In this document: one piece after another, positions 43,830-51,536 of the stretch
How positions within the stretch are numbered: position 1 is the first letter of the stretch
Layout of the letters: every line of letters starts with the position of its first letter
Assembly (NCBI GenBank): GCA_017999675.1
Contig: JAGNLL010000003.1
Coordinates: forward strand, 1-64,000
Source: Rickettsiales bacterium
GTDB taxonomy: Bacteria; Pseudomonadota; Alphaproteobacteria; Rickettsiales; UBA1997
Length of the DNA: 64,000 nucleotides
Direction: 5' to 3'
Translations under genes and position numbers: made by a program
The notes under the pieces: model-generated
What the model saw: the letters and a program-made list of their open reading frames with translations, nothing else
Told to the model about the DNA's origin: nothing
The model's database searches: none

Positions 43830-44696
43830 CTACCTCTTCAACTGGAACATCTTGTTGTTGTAAATACAAAGCAGGCTATCTGCCAAACGCAGGGTGAATT
43901 GTCTGGTGGTGACTGGCACAACCACAAAGTTGTCGCGAATGATGTAGCTTAAAGCCTGTTCATTGCCGCTGGCATCAACCGAGTTAATTGTTGGAATCAC
44001 AAGGTTGTCATTGGCAAATTGAAAGTAGGTTTCCTTGCCATTGTCGTAAACTTTTAGCGGCACGATATTGTCAGATTTGCCCGCCAAGCTGTAATCAAAA
44101 TTCAAATTAGCTTCATCTGGATTGCGCGCAATAAGACCCGGAACAGCTTCGGTGACGTCTGCAAGTGGCGTTGGTGTTTTAGCAATAAATCTTTCTTGAA
44201 TTGGTGTTGGCGCTTTTTTTGGCGCAACATTTGGCACTGCTAATTGCGGCGGAATTGGCAAAGGTTGGCCAATTTGTGGGTAGAAAAATCTGATGGTATA
44301 AACCAAATCTTCGTCGGCTTTGCCGTTAAATTCGTCTGAACGAATATCGAAGTGGTAGGTTCTTTTGTTGGTGATGATGGTCATGTTGGTGTGAGCGGCA
44401 ATTTCAAGTGGTCTGATAAATAATCTTTTTCCCGCAGGTGTTAGGCGCCAGGCGAAAGCTTCGCCAATTGAAATCATTTCGATTTCTTCATCTTCAGAAA
44501 ACTCAATAAATGACTGATAATTGTAGTAAAATTTTAGCTCATAAACTTCGTTTGGATTGTAAACTAAAGTTCTAATGCGCGAGTCAGTGGTGATTGGCGT
44601 TTGTGCAAAAGCCGCAGCAGAAAAAAATGACACGCAAACAAAAGCCAACAAAAAGTGGGCTTTAGCAATGTTTTTTAGCGCGCCGATTAAGTTCAT
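43830..44696 (-). CDS. virB9: Type IV secretion protein VirB9
   Basis: Periplasmic/outer-membrane core component of the VirB channel. The 288 residues start with a signal peptide (hydrophobic 14-28, cut likely after AFA at 31). The VirB9/CagX N-terminal domain follows (VYELKFYYNYQSFIEF, THTNMTIITNKRTYHFDI-like strand), then a Pro-rich linker and a complete C-terminal domain (NFDYSLAGKS onwards), which binds VirB7 in other systems. It lies 14 bases behind virB8. No virB7 lies between them and no virB10 follows; the next thing is a palindrome. Confidence 0.93.
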   Translation of the reverse strand: MNLIGALKNIAKAHFLLAFVCVSFFSAAAFAQTPITTDSRIRTLVYNPNEVYELKFYYNYQSFIEFSEDEEIEMISIGEAFAWRLTPAGKRLFIRPLEIAAHTNMTIITNKRTYHFDIRSDEFNGKADEDLVYTIRFFYPQIGQPLPIPPQLAVPNVAPKKAPTPIQERFIAKTPTPLADVTEAVPGLIARNPDEANLNFDYSLAGKSDNIVPLKVYDNGKETYFQFANDNLVIPTINSVDASGNEQALSYIIRDNFVVVPVTTRQFTLRLADSLLCIYNNKMFQLKR

Positions 44697-44710
44697 TATT
44701 TTTGGTAAAT

Positions 44711-45367
44711 TTAGTTATTAAATAACTCGTCTGCGATTAGGTATTTATTAACCTGAAAGCCTAGTGGATTGATCAACCTTTCTTCCATGCTTAGGCCCAT
44801 GTTGGGAGAAAAGTAAAAACCAAGCGTAATAACTTTGTCTTTGGTTTGAGGCTTGTAATCGTCTTCTGAAGTTTGTTGTTCGGTAATGCGAATTTGTGCT
44901 GTGTTTTGGTCGGTAAATTGAATGGTTTTAATGCGCACTTCAATTTGCGATTTAATGCCCAACTCTCTGGCATTAATACGATTACGAAAATCAGAATAGA
45001 TCGCCGCTGAAGAAAGTAGCCTAACTTTATCAACATCCATTTTGTAGGTTTTTGGATCGTAGCCACTCGCCGCGTGCACAAATTGATTGATGAAATATTT
45101 ACGAATCATCTGATCACCCGTGAAGGTTTCAGATGTCAATTGATCGACCACTGTTGCAATGCCGGTTTTTTGTTCAACCTCAATTACGTAAGGCTCAAGC
45201 GACTTTGAAGACATTATGTTTTTTACAAAGATCACCGCAATTGCCACCGAAAACATCGAAACCAGTGTAAACAGCAAAAGAATATTGCGCTGAACTACAA
45301 CAATTTGATAACGATTTGAGTACCAATTTTTGACCCTGAGTTTGGTTTTTTTATTCTGCTCTTGCAT
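44711..45367 (-). CDS. virB8: Type IV secretion protein VirB8
   Basis: Bitopic inner-membrane assembly factor of the VirB channel. It has 218 residues: a short basic cytoplasmic N-terminus, one membrane helix at about 29-49 (ILLLFTLVSMFSVAIAVIFV), then the periplasmic NTF2-like VirB8 domain (EVEQKTGIATVVDQL, a long helix, VRIKTIQFTDQNTAQIRI, LGFYFSPNMGLSMEERLINPLGFQV). The last motif is the conserved NPLGF of VirB8. It is followed by virB9. Confidence 0.93.
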   Translation of the reverse strand: MQEQNKKTKLRVKNWYSNRYQIVVVQRNILLLFTLVSMFSVAIAVIFVKNIMSSKSLEPYVIEVEQKTGIATVVDQLTSETFTGDQMIRKYFINQFVHAASGYDPKTYKMDVDKVRLLSSAAIYSDFRNRINARELGIKSQIEVRIKTIQFTDQNTAQIRITEQQTSEDDYKPQTKDKVITLGFYFSPNMGLSMEERLINPLGFQVNKYLIADELFNN

Positions 45368-45511
45368 GCTTGAAAATAAAGGCTGGGGGCGGTTTTGAAA
45401 AAGTCTTTTCTAGGTAATTTTTTTGAAGGTAAGGAAGCTTGATTAATATTTCAAGCCGTCTTAATTCGCGCGCCTCTTCTTTATTTTTTACCTCTCAAAA
45501 AAACGCAAAAA

Positions 45512-46639
45512 ATGTCCTTTCTCGAGCAAAAAAAACTCACGATTTCAGAAAAATTAGAGCAGCTAAATTGGCTGTTAATTTCATTAATTGTCGTCTTGGC
45601 TTTTATTGGTTTTTTAATGCTTTACTCCGCTGGTGGCGGCAGTTTTAGACCTTGGCTTATCAAACAACTTGGCTTCTTTTGCATCTTTTTTCCTTTGATG
45701 ATTTTCATCGCAATTACCGACATCAAAATTTGGTTTAAAGCCTCTTACATTTTTTACGCCGGCGCTCTCACGCTGCTCATTATTGTTGATATTATGGGCC
45801 ACAACGCCATGGGTGCAACGCGTTGGTTTCGTATTGGACCAATCACAATTCAGCCTTCTGAGATTATGAAAGTGTGCACAGTTTTTGCACTCGCCCGCTA
45901 CTTCTACAGCATTGATGCTGAAGAGATTGGCAAGATTCGCTTCACCATCATTCCACTCGCATTAATTGCGGTGCCTGCATGTTTTATTTTTTACCAACCC
46001 GATCTTGGAACCGGCTCAATTTTAGTAATGGCTGGCGTTTCAATTTTATTTTTAGCCGGCGTCAAAATGTGGAAATTCGTTTCGGTTGGCGTTGCCGGAT
46101 TAATCGCCATTCCATTCGCTTGGAGCTTCTTGCTTTACGATTATCAGAAACAACGCGTGCTAACTTTTTTAAACCCCAACAACGACCCGCTGGGTAGCGG
46201 CTACAACATCATTCAATCAAAAATCGCCATTGGTTCGGGCGGGCTTTTTGGCAAAGGCTATTTAAACGGCACGCAAGGCCAGCTCAACTTTTTACCCGAA
46301 AAACAAACAGATTTTATTTTCACAATGCTCTCGGAAGAGCTCGGATTTTTGGGCAGTTTTTTCACCATCGCAGTTTATTGCAGCATCATCGCCCTTGGTA
46401 TTTCAATTGCTAACAACACTAAACATCAATATGGCCGCTTACTGGTGATGGGTGTGATTAACATCTTTTTCATTCACATGTTCATTAATATGGGAATGGG
46501 AATGGGCTTGATTCCAGTGGTTGGGGCGCCATTACCTTTTGTTTCTTACGGGGGAACAATTATGGCTTCGATGATGATTGGGTTTGGGTTGGTACTGAAT
46601 GTAGATTTGCATAAGAATGCGGATCTTAAATTGAACTAA
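45512..46639 (+). CDS. rodA: Rod-shape peptidoglycan glycosyltransferase RodA
   Basis: SEDS-family lipid II polymerase of the elongasome. The 375 residues contain ten likely membrane helices. Motifs are GATRWFRIGPITIQPSEIMK near residue 98, FYQPDLGTGSILV near residue 155, SGYNIIQSKIAIGSGGLFGKGYLNGTQ near 230 split by NFLPEKQTDFIFTMLSEELGFLG, and GLIPVVGAPLPFVSYGG near 330. These favour RodA over FtsW, since the GYNIIQSKIAIGSGG form and the short N-terminus are RodA-like. Palindromic repeat B copy 2 follows its stop. Confidence 0.93.
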   Translation: MSFLEQKKLTISEKLEQLNWLLISLIVVLAFIGFLMLYSAGGGSFRPWLIKQLGFFCIFFPLMIFIAITDIKIWFKASYIFYAGALTLLIIVDIMGHNAMGATRWFRIGPITIQPSEIMKVCTVFALARYFYSIDAEEIGKIRFTIIPLALIAVPACFIFYQPDLGTGSILVMAGVSILFLAGVKMWKFVSVGVAGLIAIPFAWSFLLYDYQKQRVLTFLNPNNDPLGSGYNIIQSKIAIGSGGLFGKGYLNGTQGQLNFLPEKQTDFIFTMLSEELGFLGSFFTIAVYCSIIALGISIANNTKHQYGRLLVMGVINIFFIHMFINMGMGMGLIPVVGAPLPFVSYGGTIMASMMIGFGLVLNVDLHKNADLKLN

Positions 46640-46648
46640 GTTGCCCGC

Positions 46649-46774
46649 GAATAACCACCCCCAACCCCTCCTTCAAAAGGAGGGGCTTTAGCACCGAGCT
46701 TGTTTTTCACCAATCACTTTCAAAAAAATCGTACCAAGCCCCTCCTTTTGAAGGAGGGGTTGGGGTGGTTATTC
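46649..46774. repeat. Palindromic repeat, family B, copy 2
   Basis: Inverted repeat with left arm starting GAATAACCACCCCCAACCCC and right arm ending GGTTGGGGTGGTTATTC. Each arm itself contains a CCCCTCCTT..AAGGAGGGG hairpin. It closely matches the copy at 38812-38948. It lies between rodA and rmuC, and its right arm provides the rmuC stop codon on the minus strand. Confidence 0.9.
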
Positions 46775-48079
46775 CCCAGACTCGTCATTTTCGTCATACT
46801 CCTCAAGCAACTGCATCTCCGCCGATTTTTTCCCTTCAATTCCAAGCTCAGCAATATTTCTAACCGCCGCAAAAACCCCGCGATTTAGAGTTTTAGTCAT
46901 TTTGTTGTGCATCCCCGACGCCTTATTTAGCGCCTTTCCAAGCTCCTTCGATTCTTTAAAAATCACCGCCACATTATCCAACAATCGACGCACCTCCACC
47001 TTCAAATTTTCAATATTTTTCTCCTGCTTCACGCGATCAATCACCACTCTTGCTTGCGACAAAAAGTTAATAAGCCCAATGGGTGAAGCCACAACCACAC
47101 CAGCCTCAAGCGCCCTTTGCTCAAAATTAGGATCAGTCTCGCGAACAATTTCCATCATCTTTTCAGTCTGCAAAAACATGATAATCATAATGCGGTAATC
47201 GCTGGAATTTTTGCTGCGCATTTCTTCAAACAAAAACTTGGCGTAATCCTTGCGCTTCAAGCTTTCGAGATGCTTTCTAAAAGCCTCTTTAATCTTGCCT
47301 AAAATAACTTTTTCTTGCTCAAAATCACCCGCTTGGCGCGCACTTTCTAAATCTAAAAAATGCGGCGACGACTTGCTGTCGATGATTGAAATTTGATCAT
47401 TAGGAAAAAACAAAACCGCGTCCGGCCTTTTAGCTTCATGCTCTGACGCATTAGTGACACCAGAAAAATGCGACTGCAAAATGTAATCACCAACTGAATT
47501 CAAATCGGCTTTTTCTTTAAGTCCCGAAGTCTTCAAAATATTTTCTAACGTAATTTCTGCAGTTCTGCCAGCCGCTCCCGGACTAAGCAACGCCTGCCTT
47601 GTCAGGCTAATCATTTCAGAAGATTTTTTCACATCGTCATTTAACGACACCATTTTTGCCGTCACATTTTCAAAATTTTTAAACAGATTTTCTGTCACTT
47701 TTTTGATATTTTCTTGCTGCTGCAAACTGATTTGATTTTGCTGTTCGTGATTTTTTTTCATCAAGTCGCTCGAGAGCTGCAAAAGCATGGCTTCTTTATC
47801 TTTGCTCCATTCTTGTTTTTGTTTTTCTAGCTGATTTTGCTCTTGTTTTAGCAGCTCATTTTTCTTCTCAAATTCAAGATTTTTTTGCTGCAAATTTTCA
47901 ATTTTTTCTTCTGATTTTTTCTTTTCTTCACGCAAAAAATTTGCCTCATTTTGTGCCGCTTTTAACTTGGCAAAAACATAAAAAAATGCACTGGCACAAA
48001 TGCCGATGATGATTGTAAATACTAACGCTATTGCCATTGTAATTTGTAAATTGATTACTACTTTTTTTTGCTCTCTCAC
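46769..48079 (-). CDS. rmuC: DNA recombination protein RmuC
   Basis: RmuC-family protein, linked to limiting inversions at short inverted repeats, with a PD-(D/E)XK nuclease-like core. The 436 residues comprise an N-terminal membrane anchor (about 15-36), a long Lys/Glu/Gln-rich coiled coil at about 38-135, then the conserved core with GAAGRTAEITLENIL near 178, KRPDAVLFFPNDQISIIDSKSSP near 225 and SPIGLINFLSQARVVID near 345. The start is GTG at 48079 or ATG at 48037; the GTG form gives a basic leader before the anchor but leaves only 27 bases to lon. The stop codon lies in repeat B. Confidence 0.9.
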   Translation of the reverse strand: MREQKKVVINLQITMAIALVFTIIIGICASAFFYVFAKLKAAQNEANFLREEKKKSEEKIENLQQKNLEFEKKNELLKQEQNQLEKQKQEWSKDKEAMLLQLSSDLMKKNHEQQNQISLQQQENIKKVTENLFKNFENVTAKMVSLNDDVKKSSEMISLTRQALLSPGAAGRTAEITLENILKTSGLKEKADLNSVGDYILQSHFSGVTNASEHEAKRPDAVLFFPNDQISIIDSKSSPHFLDLESARQAGDFEQEKVILGKIKEAFRKHLESLKRKDYAKFLFEEMRSKNSSDYRIMIIMFLQTEKMMEIVRETDPNFEQRALEAGVVVASPIGLINFLSQARVVIDRVKQEKNIENLKVEVRRLLDNVAVIFKESKELGKALNKASGMHNKMTKTLNRGVFAAVRNIAELGIEGKKSAEMQLLEEYDENDESGE

Positions 48080-48106
48080 ACCTCTTTAATCACGCTGATT
48101 TCAATC

Positions 48107-50449
48107 ATGACACAACAAGAAATTCAACCGCAAGTTTTTCACGCTTTGCCTTTGCGCGACGTGGTAATTTTTCCGCGCATGACTACAACAATTTTGGTTG
48201 GTCGCGAAAAATCTTTAAACGGCGTTGAAGAGTCGAGAAAGCTTAATTTGCCAATATTTGCCGTCACTCAAACCAATCCAGATCTCGATGCTTTTGACAA
48301 AAAAAATCTCTACCAAACCGGCACAATTTGCCAAATAGTTGAATCAATTCGCACCCAAGACGGCACCCTGAAAGTCATACTTCAAGGCCTAACTCGCGCT
48401 AAATTAAAAGACGTAATTCTGGGTGATAAATTTTTTGCCTGCGCAGTTGAAATTTTGCCCGAACAAAAACTTGTCACTGACAACAAAGAGCTTCTCGGCC
48501 TAATCAAAGCCTGTATCGACGCCTTCACCCAATATGCCGAATTTAACAAACGCATCACGCCAGAAATTTTAACAACCCTAACAAAAATTCGCCTACCCCA
48601 CGAAATTGCTTATTCAATTGCCACCTTCATCACCAGCAGCGTCAAAAACAAACAAGATATTTTAGAAGAAAACGACCTAATAAAAAAACTTTTCAAAGTT
48701 TTAGAAATCCTAAAAGGCGAGATCGAAATTGGCGAAACCGAGGCGCGCATTAACAAGTCAATTCAAGACAAATTCACCAAACACCAAAAAGAATTTTACC
48801 TCAACGAGCAGATCAAAAATATTAAAAAAGAACTCGGCCAAGACGAAGAAAGCGAGACCAAAGAAATCAAAGAAAAACTAGCCAAATTAAAGCTTTCAGC
48901 CGACGTCAAAAAGAAATGCGATTCTGAGCTAGCAAAGCTTGAAAAAATGAACCCTTACTCTTCTGAGTCGGGTGTTGTGCGCAACTATTTAGACTGGATT
49001 TGTTCACTGCCTTGGAACACAGAAACTAAGTCGAAAAACAGCATCGACAAATCACTGAAAATTTTAGATCAACACCATTACGGCTTAGAAAAAATTAAAG
49101 AACGCATCATCGAATTTATCGCGGTGCAGATGAAAACCAAAGATTCAAAAGGCCCAATTTTATGCTTGGTTGGCGCACCCGGAGTTGGCAAAACTTCACT
49201 CGCCAAATCAATTGCCGAGGCCTTGGGTCGCAAATATGTAAAAGTTTCTTTAGGTGGCGTGCGCGACGAATCTGAAATTCGCGGACATCGCAGAACCTAC
49301 ATTGGCTCAATGCCAGGGCGCATTATTCAATCAATGCGCAAGGTGCAAACCAACAATCCTTTAATGCTGCTTGATGAAATTGACAAAATGGCGCACGACT
49401 TTCGTGGCGACCCAGCTTCTGCACTTTTAGAAGTTTTAGACCCCGAACAAAACTCAGCCTTTTCTGACCATTATTTAGAGGTTGATTACGACTTGTCGAA
49501 AGTGATGTTTGTGGCAACTGCAAATAGCCTAAACACAATTCCGGTGCCGCTTCGTGACCGCATGGAAATTATCAAACTTTCTGGCTACACCGAAAATGAA
49601 AAACTGCACATTGCCAAAGAACACCTAATTAGTAAGCAGCGCAAAGAAAATGGTCTAAGCAAAGACGAATTTAAAATTGACGACGAGGCCATTTTAACCC
49701 TGATTCGCCGCTACACTTTTGAAGCGGGAGTGCGCAATTTAAGCCGCGAAATTTCTAATTTGGCGCGCAAGGCAACCAAAGAAATCGTCACTAAAAAAAC
49801 CAAGTCGCTGCACATTACCAACAAAAATTTAGCCAAATATGCCGGTGTTGAAAAACGCCATTTCGGCATGGCAAAAGAGCATGATGCTATTGGTGTGGTG
49901 ACAGGTCTTGCATATACAGAGTATGGCGGTGATTTGCTTGATATTGAGGTGTTAAAATTTGAAGGAGCCGGCAAAATTCAAGCAACCGGAACACTTGGCG
50001 AGGTGATGAAAGAATCGGCACACATTGCTTTAAGCTACGCCAGATCTGTGGCGAAAGACTTCAAAATTGATTCAAAAAAATTCAATAAATTCGATTTTCA
50101 CATTCACGTGCCAGAAGGGGCAACGCCAAAGGACGGCCCATCAGCCGGCGTAGCTCTTGCCGTGGCGCTAGTTTCTGTTTTAACCGACAAGCCAATTAAA
50201 AAAGACATTGCCATGACGGGCGAAATTACACTCACCGGCAAAGTGCTAGAAATTGGCGGCTTGAAAGAAAAACTTTTGGCAGCACTTCGCGGCGGAATCA
50301 AAACCGTGCTAATTCCCCAAGCCAATAAAAAAGACCTACAAGACATGCCAAAAGAGGTTTTGAACAGCTTAACAATTAAACCGATTTCACGAATTGAAGA
50401 AGCTTTTGCAGAGTGTTTGGTGAAGGCAAAAGTTAAAAATAAAAAATAG
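48107..50449 (+). CDS. lon: ATP-dependent protease La (Lon)
   Basis: Soluble AAA+ serine protease that degrades damaged and regulatory proteins. The 780 residues have the LonA layout: LonN domain at about 10-200 (HALPLRDVVIFPRM), a coiled linker, Walker A GAPGVGKTSLAKSIAEA near residue 357, Walker B LMLLDEIDKM near 420, and the C-terminal protease domain with catalytic Ser in KDGPSAGVALAVALV near 680 and catalytic Lys in GKVLEIGGLKEKLLAALR near 722. The start MTQQEIQPQVFHALPLRDVV is set by homology. It is divergent from rmuC. Part of its 3' end is copied just beyond the downstream repeat (see findings). Confidence 0.97.
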   Translation: MTQQEIQPQVFHALPLRDVVIFPRMTTTILVGREKSLNGVEESRKLNLPIFAVTQTNPDLDAFDKKNLYQTGTICQIVESIRTQDGTLKVILQGLTRAKLKDVILGDKFFACAVEILPEQKLVTDNKELLGLIKACIDAFTQYAEFNKRITPEILTTLTKIRLPHEIAYSIATFITSSVKNKQDILEENDLIKKLFKVLEILKGEIEIGETEARINKSIQDKFTKHQKEFYLNEQIKNIKKELGQDEESETKEIKEKLAKLKLSADVKKKCDSELAKLEKMNPYSSESGVVRNYLDWICSLPWNTETKSKNSIDKSLKILDQHHYGLEKIKERIIEFIAVQMKTKDSKGPILCLVGAPGVGKTSLAKSIAEALGRKYVKVSLGGVRDESEIRGHRRTYIGSMPGRIIQSMRKVQTNNPLMLLDEIDKMAHDFRGDPASALLEVLDPEQNSAFSDHYLEVDYDLSKVMFVATANSLNTIPVPLRDRMEIIKLSGYTENEKLHIAKEHLISKQRKENGLSKDEFKIDDEAILTLIRRYTFEAGVRNLSREISNLARKATKEIVTKKTKSLHITNKNLAKYAGVEKRHFGMAKEHDAIGVVTGLAYTEYGGDLLDIEVLKFEGAGKIQATGTLGEVMKESAHIALSYARSVAKDFKIDSKKFNKFDFHIHVPEGATPKDGPSAGVALAVALVSVLTDKPIKKDIAMTGEITLTGKVLEIGGLKEKLLAALRGGIKTVLIPQANKKDLQDMPKEVLNSLTIKPISRIEEAFAECLVKAKVKNKK

Positions 50450-50463
50450 AAGCCACCATCTCA

Positions 50464-50558
50464 GCGCAGGACTGGGTTTGCAACCCAGTCCTAAAGTTCA
50501 TGTCCTAACTAAAACTTTTAATAAACCTAAGGACGGGATTACAAATCCCGTCCTGCGC
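50464..50558. repeat. Double-hairpin palindromic repeat, family C, copy 1
   Basis: Two hairpins with 11-base perfect arms: AGGACTGGGTT (50468-50478) with 50482-50492, loop TGC; and AGGACGGGATT (50530-50540) with 50544-50554, loop ACA. The outer ends also pair (GCGCAGGA with TCCTGCGC). A matching element follows folP at 58138-58225. It lies between lon and the zeta-toxin-like gene. Confidence 0.88.
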
Positions 50559-50584
50559 CGGTGAAGGCAAAAATAAAAAATAAA

Positions 50585-51154
50585 ATGCCCCAAGAAAAAC
50601 AAATCCACATCATCGCCGGCCCTAACGGCGCCGGCAAAAGTTCGCACGCTCGCGTCACACTTTTGCCAAATTTTTTGAGCAGTAATGCGTTTATTAACGC
50701 TGACGAAATTGCCAAAATGCTTTCTCCAGAAGATCCTGAAAAATCAGCGATGGAGGCCGGAAGACTCATGCTAAAAAGAATGGAGTTTCTTTTAAATGAA
50801 GGCTCTGATTTCGCCCTCGAGACAACTCTATCCGCAAAGACTTACATTAAATTCATACGCGACGCACAGAACAAAGGCTACAAGGTGAATTTAATTTTTT
50901 TAAAATTAGAAAATTCCAACCTCGCACACGAAAGAGTCTTGACTAGAGTAAGTAAGGGCGGACATAATATCGAGCCCGAAGTAATTCACCGCAGATTCAA
51001 ACGAGGTCTCGACAATTTAAAAGATTACCTAAACATTGTCGACACCGCCACCATCTATGAATCAAGCGGCTTGGAGCTGATCGAAATCGCCAATAAAAGT
51101 GAAAATAAATTAACCGTCATCAATCAAAATTTGTGGAACACAATTTATGCGTAG
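50585..51154 (+). CDS. Zeta-toxin-like P-loop kinase
   Basis: A 189-residue protein with Walker A AGPNGAGKSSHA near residue 11, then AFINADEIAKMLSPEDPEKSA near 35 and FALETTLSAKTYIKFIRDAQ near 75. This pattern (N-AD-E-IA then ETTLS) is characteristic of the chromosomal zeta-toxin/AAA_33 family, whose well-studied members phosphorylate UDP-GlcNAc. Whether this one does is unknown. The ATG at 50585 is preferred; a GTG at 50561 would add eight residues that are a copy of the lon 3' end. It overlaps its downstream partner by 8 bases, suggesting a toxin-antitoxin pair. Confidence 0.8.
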   Translation: MPQEKQIHIIAGPNGAGKSSHARVTLLPNFLSSNAFINADEIAKMLSPEDPEKSAMEAGRLMLKRMEFLLNEGSDFALETTLSAKTYIKFIRDAQNKGYKVNLIFLKLENSNLAHERVLTRVSKGGHNIEPEVIHRRFKRGLDNLKDYLNIVDTATIYESSGLELIEIANKSENKLTVINQNLWNTIYA

Positions 51155-51530
51155 CGAAGAAATTCTAAAAAAAACCGCAGAAGGGATGAAAGAGGGCAAT
51201 AAAATTCTGATTCAAGAATTGATCCGCGACCTTGAGGAAAAAGGCATCTCTCCCGTCATTACAATTGATGGAAAAATTCAGAAGTTAAAATTAATCGACG
51301 AAAGTGAGTTAGAAGATTTTGAAGAAGAATTATCAAAATCAAAACTACAAAAATGCGACTTTTGTTTACTAGAAGAAGACACTACAAAAGCCCTACCAAA
51401 CACTACTTACCCCATCAGTGGCAATGTGATTTTAATTCACAAAAAATCTGCAAAACTAAAAAAATACAAATCTTCTCACTGGGTTGCTGACTTTCATCAC
51501 GATCTTCAAAGCAACTTCTTTTCAAATTAA
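51147..51530 (+). CDS. Unknown protein, possible partner of the zeta-like kinase
   Basis: A 127-residue soluble protein. The N-terminus (EEILKKTAEGMKEGNKILIQ, then EEKGISPVITIDGKIQKL) has the shape of small proteins that often sit beside chromosomal zeta-like toxins: a helix followed by a GI.PV...DGKI strand pair. The second half has a CDFC pair and no domain I recognise. The overlap with the kinase gene means coupled expression. An antitoxin role is inference from position. Confidence 0.6.
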   Translation: MRSEEILKKTAEGMKEGNKILIQELIRDLEEKGISPVITIDGKIQKLKLIDESELEDFEEELSKSKLQKCDFCLLEEDTTKALPNTTYPISGNVILIHKKSAKLKKYKSSHWVADFHHDLQSNFFSN

Positions 51531-51536
51531 TCCCCC

